This document shows positions 7,450 to 15,467 of a DNA stretch of 34,438 bases, in pieces. Both the position numbers and the translations under genes were made by a program. This DNA comes from an uncultured Planctomycetaceae bacterium. Lineage in GTDB: Bacteria > Planctomycetota > Planctomycetia > Pirellulales > Pirellulaceae. The notes beneath the pieces are model-generated. The model was not told the origin of the DNA. It made no database searches and saw nothing but the letters and a program-made list of their open reading frames with translations. The DNA lies in NCBI GenBank assembly GCA_903921945.1, contig CAIXSC010000173.1, positions 1 through 34,438 of the forward strand, in the 5' to 3' direction. Each line of letters starts with the position of its first letter. Position 1 is the first letter of the stretch.

Positions 7450-8975
7450 ATGCTAAGTCTTCCCCCCTTACGACTTGGCGAACGGATCGTGTGTTTGCCT
7501 CTCTCCCCGCTGGGGTCGATCGACCTAGCCAATCTTTGGCTGAACGCGGGAGCGGGGGAGCGGCCTAGTGGTTGGGAAACTCTGCTGGTGCAGGAGCCAG
7601 CGTTGGCCCTGTGGGCGGCGCTGGTCGGCCCGCCCCATCCCTCGCCCGCCGCATCCCGTGCCGCGACGGCAGTCCCGGCGTCTCTCAAGCCAGACTGCGG
7701 CACGCTTGAACTGGCTTCGCTGGCAGTGGTCTGCGAAGCGCGATTGTTGCCCGCCTATCAGGGATTTCGCCCAAGGTCGGCGACGCCCAGCGAGTCCGCG
7801 ACCCACCGCGATGGTTTCGACGCCGCTGCGTGGTCGGACGGTCTATGGGCGATTCGCGCGGCGCGCCGCGGCTTGCGAGCCGACGTCGCCGGCCTCACCG
7901 GCGAAGTTTGGACCGCCGAATGGCTCGGAGATGCGGCCGAATGGACGGAACGAGCGCAGTGCGTTGCCGTCGAGGGCGACTTGAATGTCGATTCGCCGAG
8001 CGACTTCCAGTATTCGAACATCATCGAGGCGATGAGCGGCCGACTCGAAAGTTTGGCCGCTTTGCGGCGAAAACGCCGTCTTGGGGCTTTGCCGGAACTG
8101 ACGGCGGAAATCAAGTCGGCTCTATTGGCCCGTTGGTCGACTGCTGGTCCGGCGGTCGATCTTGTCGCGCTGGCTCAAAGGTTGGGAGACGCGGCGGAAC
8201 AAGCGGTTCGCTTCCGCCAAGAACTCGCTCAGCAAAAACTGGTCGCGCTTCGCGATTTGGCCTACGGAGCGAGCCACGAGATCAACAACCCGCTGGCGAA
8301 TATCGCAACGCGGGCCCAAGGGCTGATGCGTGACGAACGGGATCCCGAACGCCGGCGCGGACTCGCGGTCATCGCCAGTCAAGCCATGCGAGCGCACACG
8401 ATGATCACCGATATGATGCTGTTCGCGAAACCGCCAGCGCTCCGCCCCGCGCTTGTGGCCTTGGAGGAATTGCCGACATGTATCCTGGCGGAGCTTGGGA
8501 CGCGTGCCGCCGACCAACAGACGGTGCTCGCCATCAGCTCGCCACGTCCCCGGCTTTGTCTGATTCCGCCTCGCCGGTTGCGATGGCGGATCGCGAACAA
8601 CTTTTGGTTGCCCTTCGCGCTCTGGTCGAAAACTCGCTGGAAGCGCTTGGGCAGGGGGGGCGGGTTGAGATCGGCCCCCTGCCGCCGACCGCCGCGACAT
8701 GTGGATTCCAAGTGATCGATAACGGACCGGGAATTCCCATCGAAGCGCGTTCACGGCTGTTTGATCCGTATTACTCGGGCCGCGAGGCGGGCCGTGGACT
8801 CGGATTGGGCCTCTGCAAAGCTTGGCGGATTGTCACCGATCACGGTGGCCGATTGTCGTTTGACGAGCAGTTCGCGCCGGGGGCTCGATTCGTGCTCGAA
8901 CTTCCGCGACACCAGGACTCGTCAGTTCGCCGTGTGCTGCACGGCGAACTTCAAGCGGAGCCCGCCGGTTCCTGA
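7450..8975 (+). CDS. Soluble sensor histidine kinase, reading frame interrupted by an apparent single-base shift
   Basis: The two halves of one kinase lie in different frames. The first (from ATG 7450) holds a ~260-residue unknown sensor region and the dimerisation/phosphoacceptor helix, with H276 in ASHEINNPLANI. The second, one base back (-1), holds the ATPase domain: LVENSLEAL (N box), IDNGPGIP (G1), LFDPYYSGREAGRGLGLGL (F and G2), ending at 8975. Sequence that reads sensibly passes from the first to the second frame around 8535-8580; adding one base to the CCCC run at 8548-8551 would give a continuous protein of about 508 residues. No membrane segment is visible, so the kinase is likely cytoplasmic. 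It lies 15 bases after its probable partner regulator. This could be a sequencing error, a real pseudogene, or, least likely, programmed shifting. Confidence 0.8.
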
Positions 8976-8990
8976 TTCCAAGTTGTTGCC

Positions 8991-9314
8991 TTAGGCGGCC
9001 CGGCGTCGGCCACCTTCGCGTGATTCAAACCGGTCGGCGCGCCGCATCCGGCGAAAGTCTTCGAACGACAGAATTCGCGGCTCGTCGGTGTCGCTCGGCG
9101 ACTCCCGCTCCGCAGGCCACTCGCGGTTTTCGCCGGCACTTACCGACGAACTCATGGAGCGGGAGGTGTTGTGCTCGAAGCTATCGCTGGCCTGTGCCGC
9201 CAGCAAACTCGCCCGCGCCGCTCGATATTCCCGCCAGTCAATGGCTCCTGTTTCCCACTGGTGCGCTAACTCGCGAAGCAAAACCGCCGATCGCCGGCCG
9301 CCCTCCGTGAACAT
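8991..9314 (-). CDS. Small unknown protein
   Basis: A 107-residue open frame convergent with the histidine kinase, which ends 15 bases away. I do not recognise the family. The N-terminal ~40 residues look like a short helical hairpin (LLRELAHQWETGAIDWREYRAAR). This recalls the short SHOCT-type modules that pair a hydrophobic helix with an acidic turn, but the match is weak. The rest is Ser/Glu/Arg-rich and probably disordered, ending in a basic GGRRRAA tail. The main evidence for a real gene is a perfect AAGGAGG ribosome binding site ten bases ahead of the ATG, plus acidic/helical composition unlike shadow frames. No signal peptide or membrane segment is present. Confidence 0.6.
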   Translation of the reverse strand: MFTEGGRRSAVLLRELAHQWETGAIDWREYRAARASLLAAQASDSFEHNTSRSMSSSVSAGENREWPAERESPSDTDEPRILSFEDFRRMRRADRFESREGGRRRAA

Positions 9315-9767
9315 GGCGTTTAGCCCTCCTTGGACAAGTTCTCACCGGTCCCCATGGTCGCTGGTCTAACCTTGCTGGTACCTGTGTCAGGGGTGCCAGT
9401 CGGCTGGGGGAACCCTTCTGATCGATACGGAATTTCTGTCCGATCGCCAAGAGCGTTTGCGGGCGGTTCTCCGGCTTTCACTTCCGGTAGCGTGCCGCGA
9501 GAGGCGGCGGAATGTCGGATGGCGGCAAGGATGAGAAGACGCGACGAGCGTGTCGACGGGAGAAACTGGGAAGTTCGCACCGACGGCGCCGTCGCGGCCG
9601 CCGCGCGGAGAAGCCGTAGAGTTCCCCTCGCTTTCCGTCCGATCAATCTCCGAGGCGGCATGGGGGTCTCTGGTAACCGGTCTAGCCCGGCGCCGCCCGC
9701 ATCCAGGGAAGGATGCGTTGCTCGCTCGACTTATCCCCGATGGTTTTCCGGCCAGGAGCAGACTCGC
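9315..9767. other. Intergenic region between divergent genes
   Basis: About 450 bases between the small minus-strand gene and exbB. The plus frame stays open through it, but its translation is Arg/Ser/Pro-rich with no family resemblance, and the real exbB start has its own AGGAG. I saw no clear promoter boxes, hairpin or repeat. Confidence 0.5.
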
Positions 9768-10952
9768 ATGACGCGGTCCGGTCGACTCGCTTTTCCGTTG
9801 TCGCTGCGTTGGCTCGCCGCCTTGGGGCTTGTCGCGACGCTCGGCAGCCTCTCAGCGGGACAATCGCCGACATCGCCCAACTTGGGAGCCAATGCTTCCA
9901 TGACCGCAGGTCAAGCGGTGGACGCTAATCCGTCGAACGAACTCGCCAACTCCAATGCCGCGGCCGCCCCGCCCGTTTCCAATAACGCACCGCCGACCGT
10001 TCCGGCCTCCCTCGGCGACGTTTCCGGGAGCAAGCCTGCGAATTCGAAGAGCATGCTGCAGGTGTTTCGTGATGGCGGGCCGCTGATGTACCCGATTGTC
10101 GGCTGTTCGTTCCTGCTTGTGGTGTTCTTCTTCGAGCGACTCATCAGCCTTCGCAAGGGTCGAGTCGTTCCGCGGCCGTTTTCCCGCAAGTTCATCGAGC
10201 AATTGCAGGATGGACTGTTGGATCGCGAATCGGCGCTCGACCTGTGCGAAGAAAACCCGAGTCCCGTGTCCGATGTGTTCGCGGCGGCGATCAAGAAGTG
10301 GGGACGGCCCGCCGTCGAGGTCGAACAAGCGATCCTCGATACGGGCGAACGCGTCACAAACGACCTCCGTCGCAACATCCGGCTGTTCAACGCCATTTCG
10401 ACCGTCAGTCCACTCCTGGGACTGCTCGGCACGGTCTTCGGCATGATTAGTTGCTTTCAAAACATTTCGTCGGCCGACGCCATGGGCCGCCCGGAGATGC
10501 TGGCGGGCGGCATTGGCGAAGCGTTGCTCACGACGGCTGGCGGACTGGCGGTCGCGATCCCGGCTCTGATCGCCTACTGGTTTTTCGTTAGCCGCGTCGA
10601 CAGCCTGGTCGTCGAAATCGACGGACTCGGACAGCGGATCGTCGAAGTGATCGCCGCCGAGGCGAAACTCGACGCCGCCCGGCTTCGCGCCGCCCGCCGC
10701 GAACGCCGTGCCGCCTCTGCGGCCGCTGAGCCAAGCACCGGTTCCAGCGACAGTGGCAAACGCTCAGGCGACAAGGCGGCTGACAAGACTGCCGAGAAAG
10801 CGGCGGAAAAGGCGGGTGACAAGGCGGGTGACAAGGCGGGTGACAAGGCGGCGGACAGAGGAGCTGTCGAGCGAGTTGCGGAGAAGGCGGAAAAGAATGC
10901 CGAGCGTAGTGGTGACAAAGCGGGCGAGCGATCGCGGGATCGGGCAGCCTAG
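9768..10952 (+). CDS. exbB: ExbB/TolQ/MotA-family proton channel protein
   Basis: A 394-residue inner-membrane subunit of a proton-driven motor of the ExbBD/TolQR type. After a signal-like N-terminus (residues 1-30) and a Ser/Ala/Pro/Asn-rich linker comes the first channel helix (GGPLMYPIVGCSFLLVVFFFERLISL), then a cytoplasmic stretch with ETGERVTNDL-like helices, then the paired core helices with STVSPLLGLLGTVFGMISCF and GIGEALLTTAGGLAVAIPALIAYWFF. These two are the signature of the MotA/TolQ/ExbB channel domain. The C-terminal ~65 residues are highly charged with KAGD repeats, coded by three exact 12-bp units at 10811-10846. AGGAG lies nine bases before the ATG at 9768. exbD follows 15 bases later, so the two work together. 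Confidence 0.9.
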   Translation: MTRSGRLAFPLSLRWLAALGLVATLGSLSAGQSPTSPNLGANASMTAGQAVDANPSNELANSNAAAAPPVSNNAPPTVPASLGDVSGSKPANSKSMLQVFRDGGPLMYPIVGCSFLLVVFFFERLISLRKGRVVPRPFSRKFIEQLQDGLLDRESALDLCEENPSPVSDVFAAAIKKWGRPAVEVEQAILDTGERVTNDLRRNIRLFNAISTVSPLLGLLGTVFGMISCFQNISSADAMGRPEMLAGGIGEALLTTAGGLAVAIPALIAYWFFVSRVDSLVVEIDGLGQRIVEVIAAEAKLDAARLRAARRERRAASAAAEPSTGSSDSGKRSGDKAADKTAEKAAEKAGDKAGDKAGDKAADRGAVERVAEKAEKNAERSGDKAGERSRDRAA

Positions 10953-10967
10953 GAGCGAATCGCCGCT

Positions 10968-11450
10968 ATGCCCCTGAAAACGCAACTCGATGAACAGCCA
11001 TCGCTCAATCTCACGTCGATGATCGACATCGTGTTCAACCTGATGATTTTCTTCATGGTTGGAACGCGTTTCAGTTCGCTGGAGGAACGAATCGACGTCC
11101 GAGTGCCCCAGGTGAGCAATGCGGCTCCGTCCCGTGTGCCGCCCACAAAACTGACGATTACCGTGCAGCGTGACGGGGCGATTATGCTCGACGGCCGGCC
11201 GCTGGGGCTCGAACAGTTGGGGCCGCGCCTGCGTGCGGAACGGTTGCGGAATCCGGCGATCGCGGTCGTGGTCCGCGGCGACGGCGACGGCGCGCTCAAA
11301 CATGCCGCTGGAGTGCTTTCCGCCTGCCGAGTCGCGGGTATTGCGGATTTGGGGATTGCGGTTCGTGTCGAGCCATCCGCTCGACCGGAGAATGTTCGTT
11401 CCGCGGCCGCTCCCCCTGGCGTAGCCTCCGGCGAAAGCGTCTCCCGATGA
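10968..11450 (+). CDS. exbD: ExbD/TolR-family protein
   Basis: A 160-residue partner of the preceding ExbB-like channel. The single N-terminal membrane helix carries the key aspartate of this family in LTSMIDIVFNLMIFFMVGTRF (near residue 20), which shuttles protons through the channel. The periplasmic part has the usual beta-alpha fold pattern, including KLTITVQRDGAIMLDGRPL and a late AVVVRGDGDGALKHAAGVLSACRVAG segment. An Ala/Pro/Ser-rich tail follows. The start at 10968 has AGGAG about fourteen bases ahead. The stop overlaps the next start as ATGA at 11447-11450, so translation of the third gene is coupled to it. Confidence 0.92.
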   Translation: MPLKTQLDEQPSLNLTSMIDIVFNLMIFFMVGTRFSSLEERIDVRVPQVSNAAPSRVPPTKLTITVQRDGAIMLDGRPLGLEQLGPRLRAERLRNPAIAVVVRGDGDGALKHAAGVLSACRVAGIADLGIAVRVEPSARPENVRSAAAPPGVASGESVSR

Positions 11451-13588
11451 TCGCCGGCATGATGTTGTTCGCCGAATGGACTGGTTCCTTCAGTCATTAC
11501 CTGATTTGGAGCGGCCTGTTCGCGCTATTGCTGGCCCCGGCCGTGCTGGCCCGAACCCGGTGGAGCGAATCGCCGCCGCTGCTCATCTGCGTCAGCCTCT
11601 CGGTTGTCGCCCACTTGCTGCTAACCATCTACGCTTACGCGATACGGTTGCCCCATGGCGACGCCGGTCCGGGCGCGGGCGGCGACATGGCTGGCGAAGT
11701 CGTCATCGCTTTGCAATTACTTGACGACGCCAATTCGGTCGCCGAGTCCGCTGCCGCTGCGGAGCCTCAACCCCGGTCGTTCGAAGCCAACGACACAGCG
11801 TCGGACGCGATGAACAGCAGCGAGTCCGCGACTGGCCAAGACATCGACGCCTCGCCGAAGGTCGAATCGATCGCTGAATCGGACGTCACGCCCAGCGCGG
11901 TCGCCGCTTCCAAAGCGGCCCCTCCGAGCGTTTCCCCGTCGAACACGGCCCCACCGCCGGCCGTATCGCCGGCCGTATCGCCGGCCGTATCGCCGGCCGT
12001 ATCGCCGACCGTATCGCCGACCGCGATCGTCGCCGCCTTGCCCGCCGGTCCCACCGAACTCGTTGATCCCTCGCATTCCGCCGACCCGAACGATCCGTCC
12101 GCTACGGACCGTGTCCCAAACACCCCGAACGATCCCGCCACCGCCACCGCCACTGCCAGTGCCGCCGCAGCCGACACCGAGGACCGTTACGCGCCAACGA
12201 ATCCCGCCCGAAAAAGTGACGCTGAAGCTCGTGCCGCTGAAGCCAGTAACGCTGAAGCCAGTGACGCTCCCAACAGTCCCGAGGCAGCCAAAGCCGCTGA
12301 GGCGAGTGCTGCTGAGGCCAATCGTGCTGAAGCCAATGTCGCTGAATCCAAGGCCGCTCAAGACCGACCTGATACCGATTCCGAGAGGCAGAACGCGGAG
12401 CCTGCCAACCGCGAGCCGTTGCGAACGGCTGCGAACGACTCGAGACCGACGGAATCGCAGCCGCCAGCGGAGCCTCGTCCCGCGCCAACGACTGCCGTTT
12501 CGCCAGCCGTGCCGCTCGCTTACCGCAATCGCCAGTTGAATCGACGTTTCGAAAACGCCTTGCGGCAAGGTGGTTCGGCGGACACGGAGGCGGCCGTCGA
12601 GGCAGCGCTGGATTGGCTGGCGGCGCAGCAGACGCCCGAGGGGGTCTGGGCGGCCGCGGCGACCGGAGCGGGCCGCGAGGCCCGAGTCCTGGGCCAGGAT
12701 CGCGGCGGCGCTGGCGCCCATGCTGACGCGGGACTCACCGCGTTGGCGCTTCTGGCATTCCTTGGCGCCGGCGAAACGCACCTCGAAGGCGGGCGACGTC
12801 AATCCGTGCAGCATGGCCTTGAGTACCTGTTGCGGATTCAACGCGCCGATGGCGAACTGGCCGGCAGCGCGGACCTCTTCGCCCGGATGTATTGCCACGG
12901 CATGGCGACGTTGGCGATCAGCGAAGCGTACGCTTTGACCGGCGACGCCCGACTTCGCCCCGCGCTCGACGCCGCGATCGGCTATACGGTTCGCGCGCAG
13001 GACCCGAACGGTGGCGGATGGCGTTACCGCCCCGGCGACTCCGGCGACACGAGTCAATTCGGCTGGCAACTCATGTCGCTTAAAAGCGCTCAACTCGCTG
13101 GACTTCCGATCCCGCCCACCGTGTGGGAGCGGGCCCGCAAGTTTCTGCGCTCGGTCAGCTCTGGAACCGACTCGGGGTTGGCCAGCTATCGTCCTGGCGA
13201 GCGCCCCAGCCGCACGATGACGGCCGAAGCGCTCTTCTGCCGTATTCTGCTGGATGACAGCCAGCCTGCGCAAGCTCGCGAGGCGCTCCGTTTTGTCGCC
13301 CAGGAACCGCCGGGCGTCGGCCCTGACAACCATTACTACTGGTACTACGGAACGCTCGCCCAATTCCAGACGCAAAGCGATTCCTGGCGGGGCTGGAATG
13401 CAGCGTTGCAACGCCAACTGCTCGCCCGCCAACATCCGGCCGGTCCGCTCCGCGGGAGCTGGGATCCCGATACCGTCTGGGGCACGCACGGCGGCCGGGT
13501 TTTCAGCACGGCGCTTTCCGCCCTGTCACTCGAAGTCTACTACCGTTACTTACCGCTCTACCAAACGGCTCGCGCAGGAACGCGGTGA
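11447..13588 (+). CDS. Membrane-anchored protein with Ala/Pro-rich linker and squalene-cyclase/prenyltransferase-like toroid domain
   Basis: A 713-residue protein coupled to exbD by a 4-base overlap. Two hydrophobic helices lie at residues ~13-38 and ~45-66. Then comes ~290 residues of low-complexity Ala/Pro/Ser/Glu sequence with PAVS repeats and AEAS-type repeats, likely disordered. From ~358 to the end is an alpha/alpha-toroid: repeated helix pairs with AALDWLAAQQTPEGVW, GLEYLLRIQRADGEL, IGYTVRAQDPNGGGWRY and RGSWDPDTVWGTHGGRVFSTALSALSLEVYYRY. These QxxxGxW-type motifs are shared by squalene-hopene cyclases and prenyltransferase beta subunits. The catalytic DxDD of hopene cyclase is not seen, so binding rather than cyclisation is likely. 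The layout (membrane helix, Pro-rich spacer, C-terminal binding domain) recalls TonB, the usual partner of ExbBD. Confidence 0.85.
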   Translation: MIAGMMLFAEWTGSFSHYLIWSGLFALLLAPAVLARTRWSESPPLLICVSLSVVAHLLLTIYAYAIRLPHGDAGPGAGGDMAGEVVIALQLLDDANSVAESAAAAEPQPRSFEANDTASDAMNSSESATGQDIDASPKVESIAESDVTPSAVAASKAAPPSVSPSNTAPPPAVSPAVSPAVSPAVSPTVSPTAIVAALPAGPTELVDPSHSADPNDPSATDRVPNTPNDPATATATASAAAADTEDRYAPTNPARKSDAEARAAEASNAEASDAPNSPEAAKAAEASAAEANRAEANVAESKAAQDRPDTDSERQNAEPANREPLRTAANDSRPTESQPPAEPRPAPTTAVSPAVPLAYRNRQLNRRFENALRQGGSADTEAAVEAALDWLAAQQTPEGVWAAAATGAGREARVLGQDRGGAGAHADAGLTALALLAFLGAGETHLEGGRRQSVQHGLEYLLRIQRADGELAGSADLFARMYCHGMATLAISEAYALTGDARLRPALDAAIGYTVRAQDPNGGGWRYRPGDSGDTSQFGWQLMSLKSAQLAGLPIPPTVWERARKFLRSVSSGTDSGLASYRPGERPSRTMTAEALFCRILLDDSQPAQAREALRFVAQEPPGVGPDNHYYWYYGTLAQFQTQSDSWRGWNAALQRQLLARQHPAGPLRGSWDPDTVWGTHGGRVFSTALSALSLEVYYRYLPLYQTARAGTR
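11956..12015 (+). repeat. Five tandem 12-bp units coding for PAVS repeats
   Basis: Four identical GCCGGCCGTATC units (11956-12003) are followed by a fifth with one changed base (12004-12015). They stay in frame and code for AVSP-type repeats in the disordered linker of the toroid protein. Near-perfect identity suggests recent slippage, so linker length probably varies between strains. Confidence 0.9.
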
Positions 13589-13668
13589 ACGAGTTCCAGT
13601 AGGCAGGGTTCAAGAACAGGGCTGGATGCTCGCCGAGTTGGCACTGGATTGTGGCTGTCGGACGGGCC

Positions 13669-14298
13669 TCAGGATTTCACGGCATCGAGCATCGCTTTGG
13701 CACGGGCTTCAATGACGTCCCAGCGACCGGCTTTGACATCGGCCGGTTCGAAAAGGCTATTGACGAAACCGACAGCGAACGCGCCCGCCTTGAGGTAGGC
13801 GGCGGCGTTTTCGAGCGTCACGCCGCTCGTGGGGACAATCCGCAGGAACGGCAGCGGGCCGAGCGTTTGTTGGACCCAGACCGGTCCCGTGCCCGGAGCG
13901 GGAAACAGCTTCTGCAACGCCGCGCCGCAGCGATACGCTTGCAGCATTTCCGTGGGTGTAGCGCATCCGGGCATCATCGCCACGCCCAATCGAGCCGCCT
14001 CGGCAATGATGGCTGGATCGATCACCGGGGCGACGAGAAACTTCGCCCCGGCCGCCACTGTCGCCCGAGCTTCTTCGACGGTCAGCACGGTTCCCGCACC
14101 CACCACCAGATTGGAATCCCGGGAGAATTCGGCGATCAAGTCGACCGCGCCGGGAATGCTCAAGGTGAACTCAATCACGCGAAATCCGCCGCGCACGGCG
14201 GCTCGCATCGCCTCCCTGGCCAAATCGACGTTCGACGTTCGCAGGATCGCGGACGCACGCTGGGAACGATACAGTCCGAGGAATTCATCGATATTCAT
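13669..14298 (-). CDS. eda: 2-keto-3-deoxy-6-phosphogluconate (KDPG/KHG) aldolase
   Basis: Class I aldolase that splits 2-keto-3-deoxy-6-phosphogluconate into pyruvate and glyceraldehyde 3-phosphate (Entner-Doudoroff or uronate catabolism). It has 209 residues, the normal length. Visible: VIEFTLSIPGA, with the glutamate that acts in catalysis; VVGAGTVLTVEEA; KFLVAPVIDP; the Schiff-base lysine in LQKLFPA; and the C-terminal phosphate-binding TSGVTLENAAAYLKAGAFAVG. The start at 14298-14296 has AAGGAAG upstream. The stop codon of the nuclease-domain gene lies 14 bases ahead, so the two are co-transcribed. The gene converges on the toroid-protein gene. No sugar acid dehydratase or kinase is nearby. 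Confidence 0.92.
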   Translation of the reverse strand: MNIDEFLGLYRSQRASAILRTSNVDLAREAMRAAVRGGFRVIEFTLSIPGAVDLIAEFSRDSNLVVGAGTVLTVEEARATVAAGAKFLVAPVIDPAIIAEAARLGVAMMPGCATPTEMLQAYRCGAALQKLFPAPGTGPVWVQQTLGPLPFLRIVPTSGVTLENAAAYLKAGAFAVGFVNSLFEPADVKAGRWDVIEARAKAMLDAVKS

Positions 14299-14312
14299 GG
14301 TGTCTTGCTTCC

Positions 14313-14726
14313 TTAGTTGGCCACCGCGTCGAGGATTTCTTCGGCGACGAAAATCGGCAGCGCCGGGGTGCAACTGACGGCGACGGCGATCGCATCGGAG
14401 GGGCGGGCGTCCAGTTCCAGCAGTTCGCCGTCGCGGCGGACCCGGATGAGTGCGAAAAAGGTGTCGCTACGCAACTCGGTGATCAGGATGCTTTCCAGTT
14501 TGCCGCCCATCTGCTGAACGATTTGGACGATCAAGTCGTGCGTGAGCGGCCGGGGCGGAACCAGCGTCTTGTGAAGTTTCTTCACGCGTTGATCGATGCT
14601 TTTCGCCTCGCACATCCCGATCTCGATGGGAAACTGGCGGTCGCCATCGACTTCCCGGAGGAAGATCAGGTTGCGATTGGTGATCTCGTTGAGGACGATT
14701 CGGGCGAGCATCATCTGGACAGGCAT
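14313..14726 (-). CDS. Bifunctional nuclease (BFN/DUF151) domain protein
   Basis: A 137-residue cytoplasmic protein of the BFN/DUF151 family, related to plant bifunctional nucleases and to Thermotoga TM0160. Visible features match the family core: LNEITNRNLIFLREVDGDRQFPIEIGMCEA, RPLTHDLIVQIVQQMGG, and the strongly conserved ELDARPSDAIAVAV motif, followed by PIFVAEEILD. Members are often annotated as nucleases on weak evidence, so the substrate is open. AGGAGG lies four to five bases before the ATG at 14726-14724, which decides the start over an upstream frame extension. It is the first gene of a two-gene unit with KDPG aldolase. Confidence 0.9.
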   Translation of the reverse strand: MPVQMMLARIVLNEITNRNLIFLREVDGDRQFPIEIGMCEAKSIDQRVKKLHKTLVPPRPLTHDLIVQIVQQMGGKLESILITELRSDTFFALIRVRRDGELLELDARPSDAIAVAVSCTPALPIFVAEEILDAVAN

Positions 14727-14747
14727 GGTTCCTCCTGGGCCTTGGCG

Positions 14748-14753
14748 ATTATA
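14748..14753 (-). promoter_or_regulatory. Candidate -10 box of the BFN-eda unit
   Basis: Read on the minus strand this is a perfect TATAAT, ending 21 bases before the BFN start codon and just ahead of its AGGAGG. No good -35 is seen 16-18 bases upstream, where a GGCGGCC/GGCCGCC dyad (14756-14762 with 14770-14776) lies instead. That dyad might be a regulator site between the divergent BFN and DinB genes. Confidence 0.35.
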
Positions 14754-14842
14754 AAGGCGGCCGCTCGTTGGCCGCCAGCGGATGCCGCAGGCGGCCGGAA
14801 CCGCCACTGGGAACCACCTTCCGTTCCTCCCGAGGATCGATC

Positions 14843-15334
14843 ATGGATCGCTTTCGTATCGCGCTGGACACATACGCGTTTTACCGGTCTCGCACGCTCG
14901 CGTTGCTCGAACGAGTAGCCGCCGAACCGGACCCGATCCGGGTGTTGGGGTTTCGGCCCGGACCAGGGCGAGCGCACATCGCATGGCAGTTGATGCACGT
15001 CGGCGTGACCGAAGAGTTGTTCGCGACGGAACGGCTCGTGCCCGGTTCGCAGCCCAAGGACGCCGCGCTCGTCGCCCGGTTTCGCGGCGGCAGCGTACCC
15101 GATGACGACATTCCATCGCTCGACATGATCCGCCGAGTGCTGGACGAATCCCGCGCCTGTTTGCTCGCAACCCTGGCCACCTTCAACGAAAGCCAGCTCG
15201 GCTGGATTTCCCCCGCCTTGTCCCAGCGGCAATTGACACTCGCAACCGTGCTCGATCTGCTCGCGTGGCACGAAGCGCACCACCAGGGGCAAGCACACTT
15301 GACCATGAATCTCTACAAGGCGGCCAACGGCTGA
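14843..15334 (+). CDS. DinB-like metal-dependent protein
   Basis: A 163-residue four-helix-bundle protein of the DinB/YfiT-like superfamily, whose members bind a divalent metal with three histidines and often act as thiol-dependent transferases. Visible: the first histidine in AHIAWQLMHVG and the HxxxH pair in LLAWHEAHHQGQAHLTM near the C-terminus, at the usual spacing. The ATG at 14843 follows a GAGGA; the frame extends upstream without family resemblance. It is divergent from the BFN gene and followed after ~130 bases by the PTPS-like gene. The substrate cannot be told from sequence. Confidence 0.83.
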   Translation: MDRFRIALDTYAFYRSRTLALLERVAAEPDPIRVLGFRPGPGRAHIAWQLMHVGVTEELFATERLVPGSQPKDAALVARFRGGSVPDDDIPSLDMIRRVLDESRACLLATLATFNESQLGWISPALSQRQLTLATVLDLLAWHEAHHQGQAHLTMNLYKAANG

Positions 15335-15355
15335 CAGGGCTTGAAAAGCGGCCAT

Positions 15356-15407
15356 CGTGAGCTGGCAACGTGAGCTGGCATCGCGGGTCGGCATCGTGGG
15401 TTGGCGG
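15356..15407 (+). repeat. Four degenerate 13-bp tandem units
   Basis: Units of the form CGTGAGCTGGCAW begin at 15356, 15369, 15382 and 15395. The first two are nearly identical and the last two more diverged. They fill most of the gap between the DinB-like and PTPS-like genes. No function is visible; slippage remnants or clustered operator sites are both possible. Confidence 0.7.
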
Positions 15408-15467
15408 CCGTGTCTGAGAGCCGTTTCCGCGAGCGGGTGTCGACGTGATTTACGGTAGGGAAGGGCG

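Noticed and set aside
8530..8580. Programmed frameshifting in the histidine kinase
   Set aside because: No slippery heptamer and no clear downstream pseudoknot; an indel in the CCCC run is simpler.
9330..9767. 146-residue N-terminal extension of ExbB
   Set aside because: The extension is low-complexity and shows no family similarity, while the ATG at 9768 has AGGAG and starts a signal-like segment.
11447..13588. True squalene-hopene cyclase
   Set aside because: The catalytic DxDD motif is not seen and the protein carries a membrane anchor and long spacer linked to ExbBD, unlike hopene cyclases.
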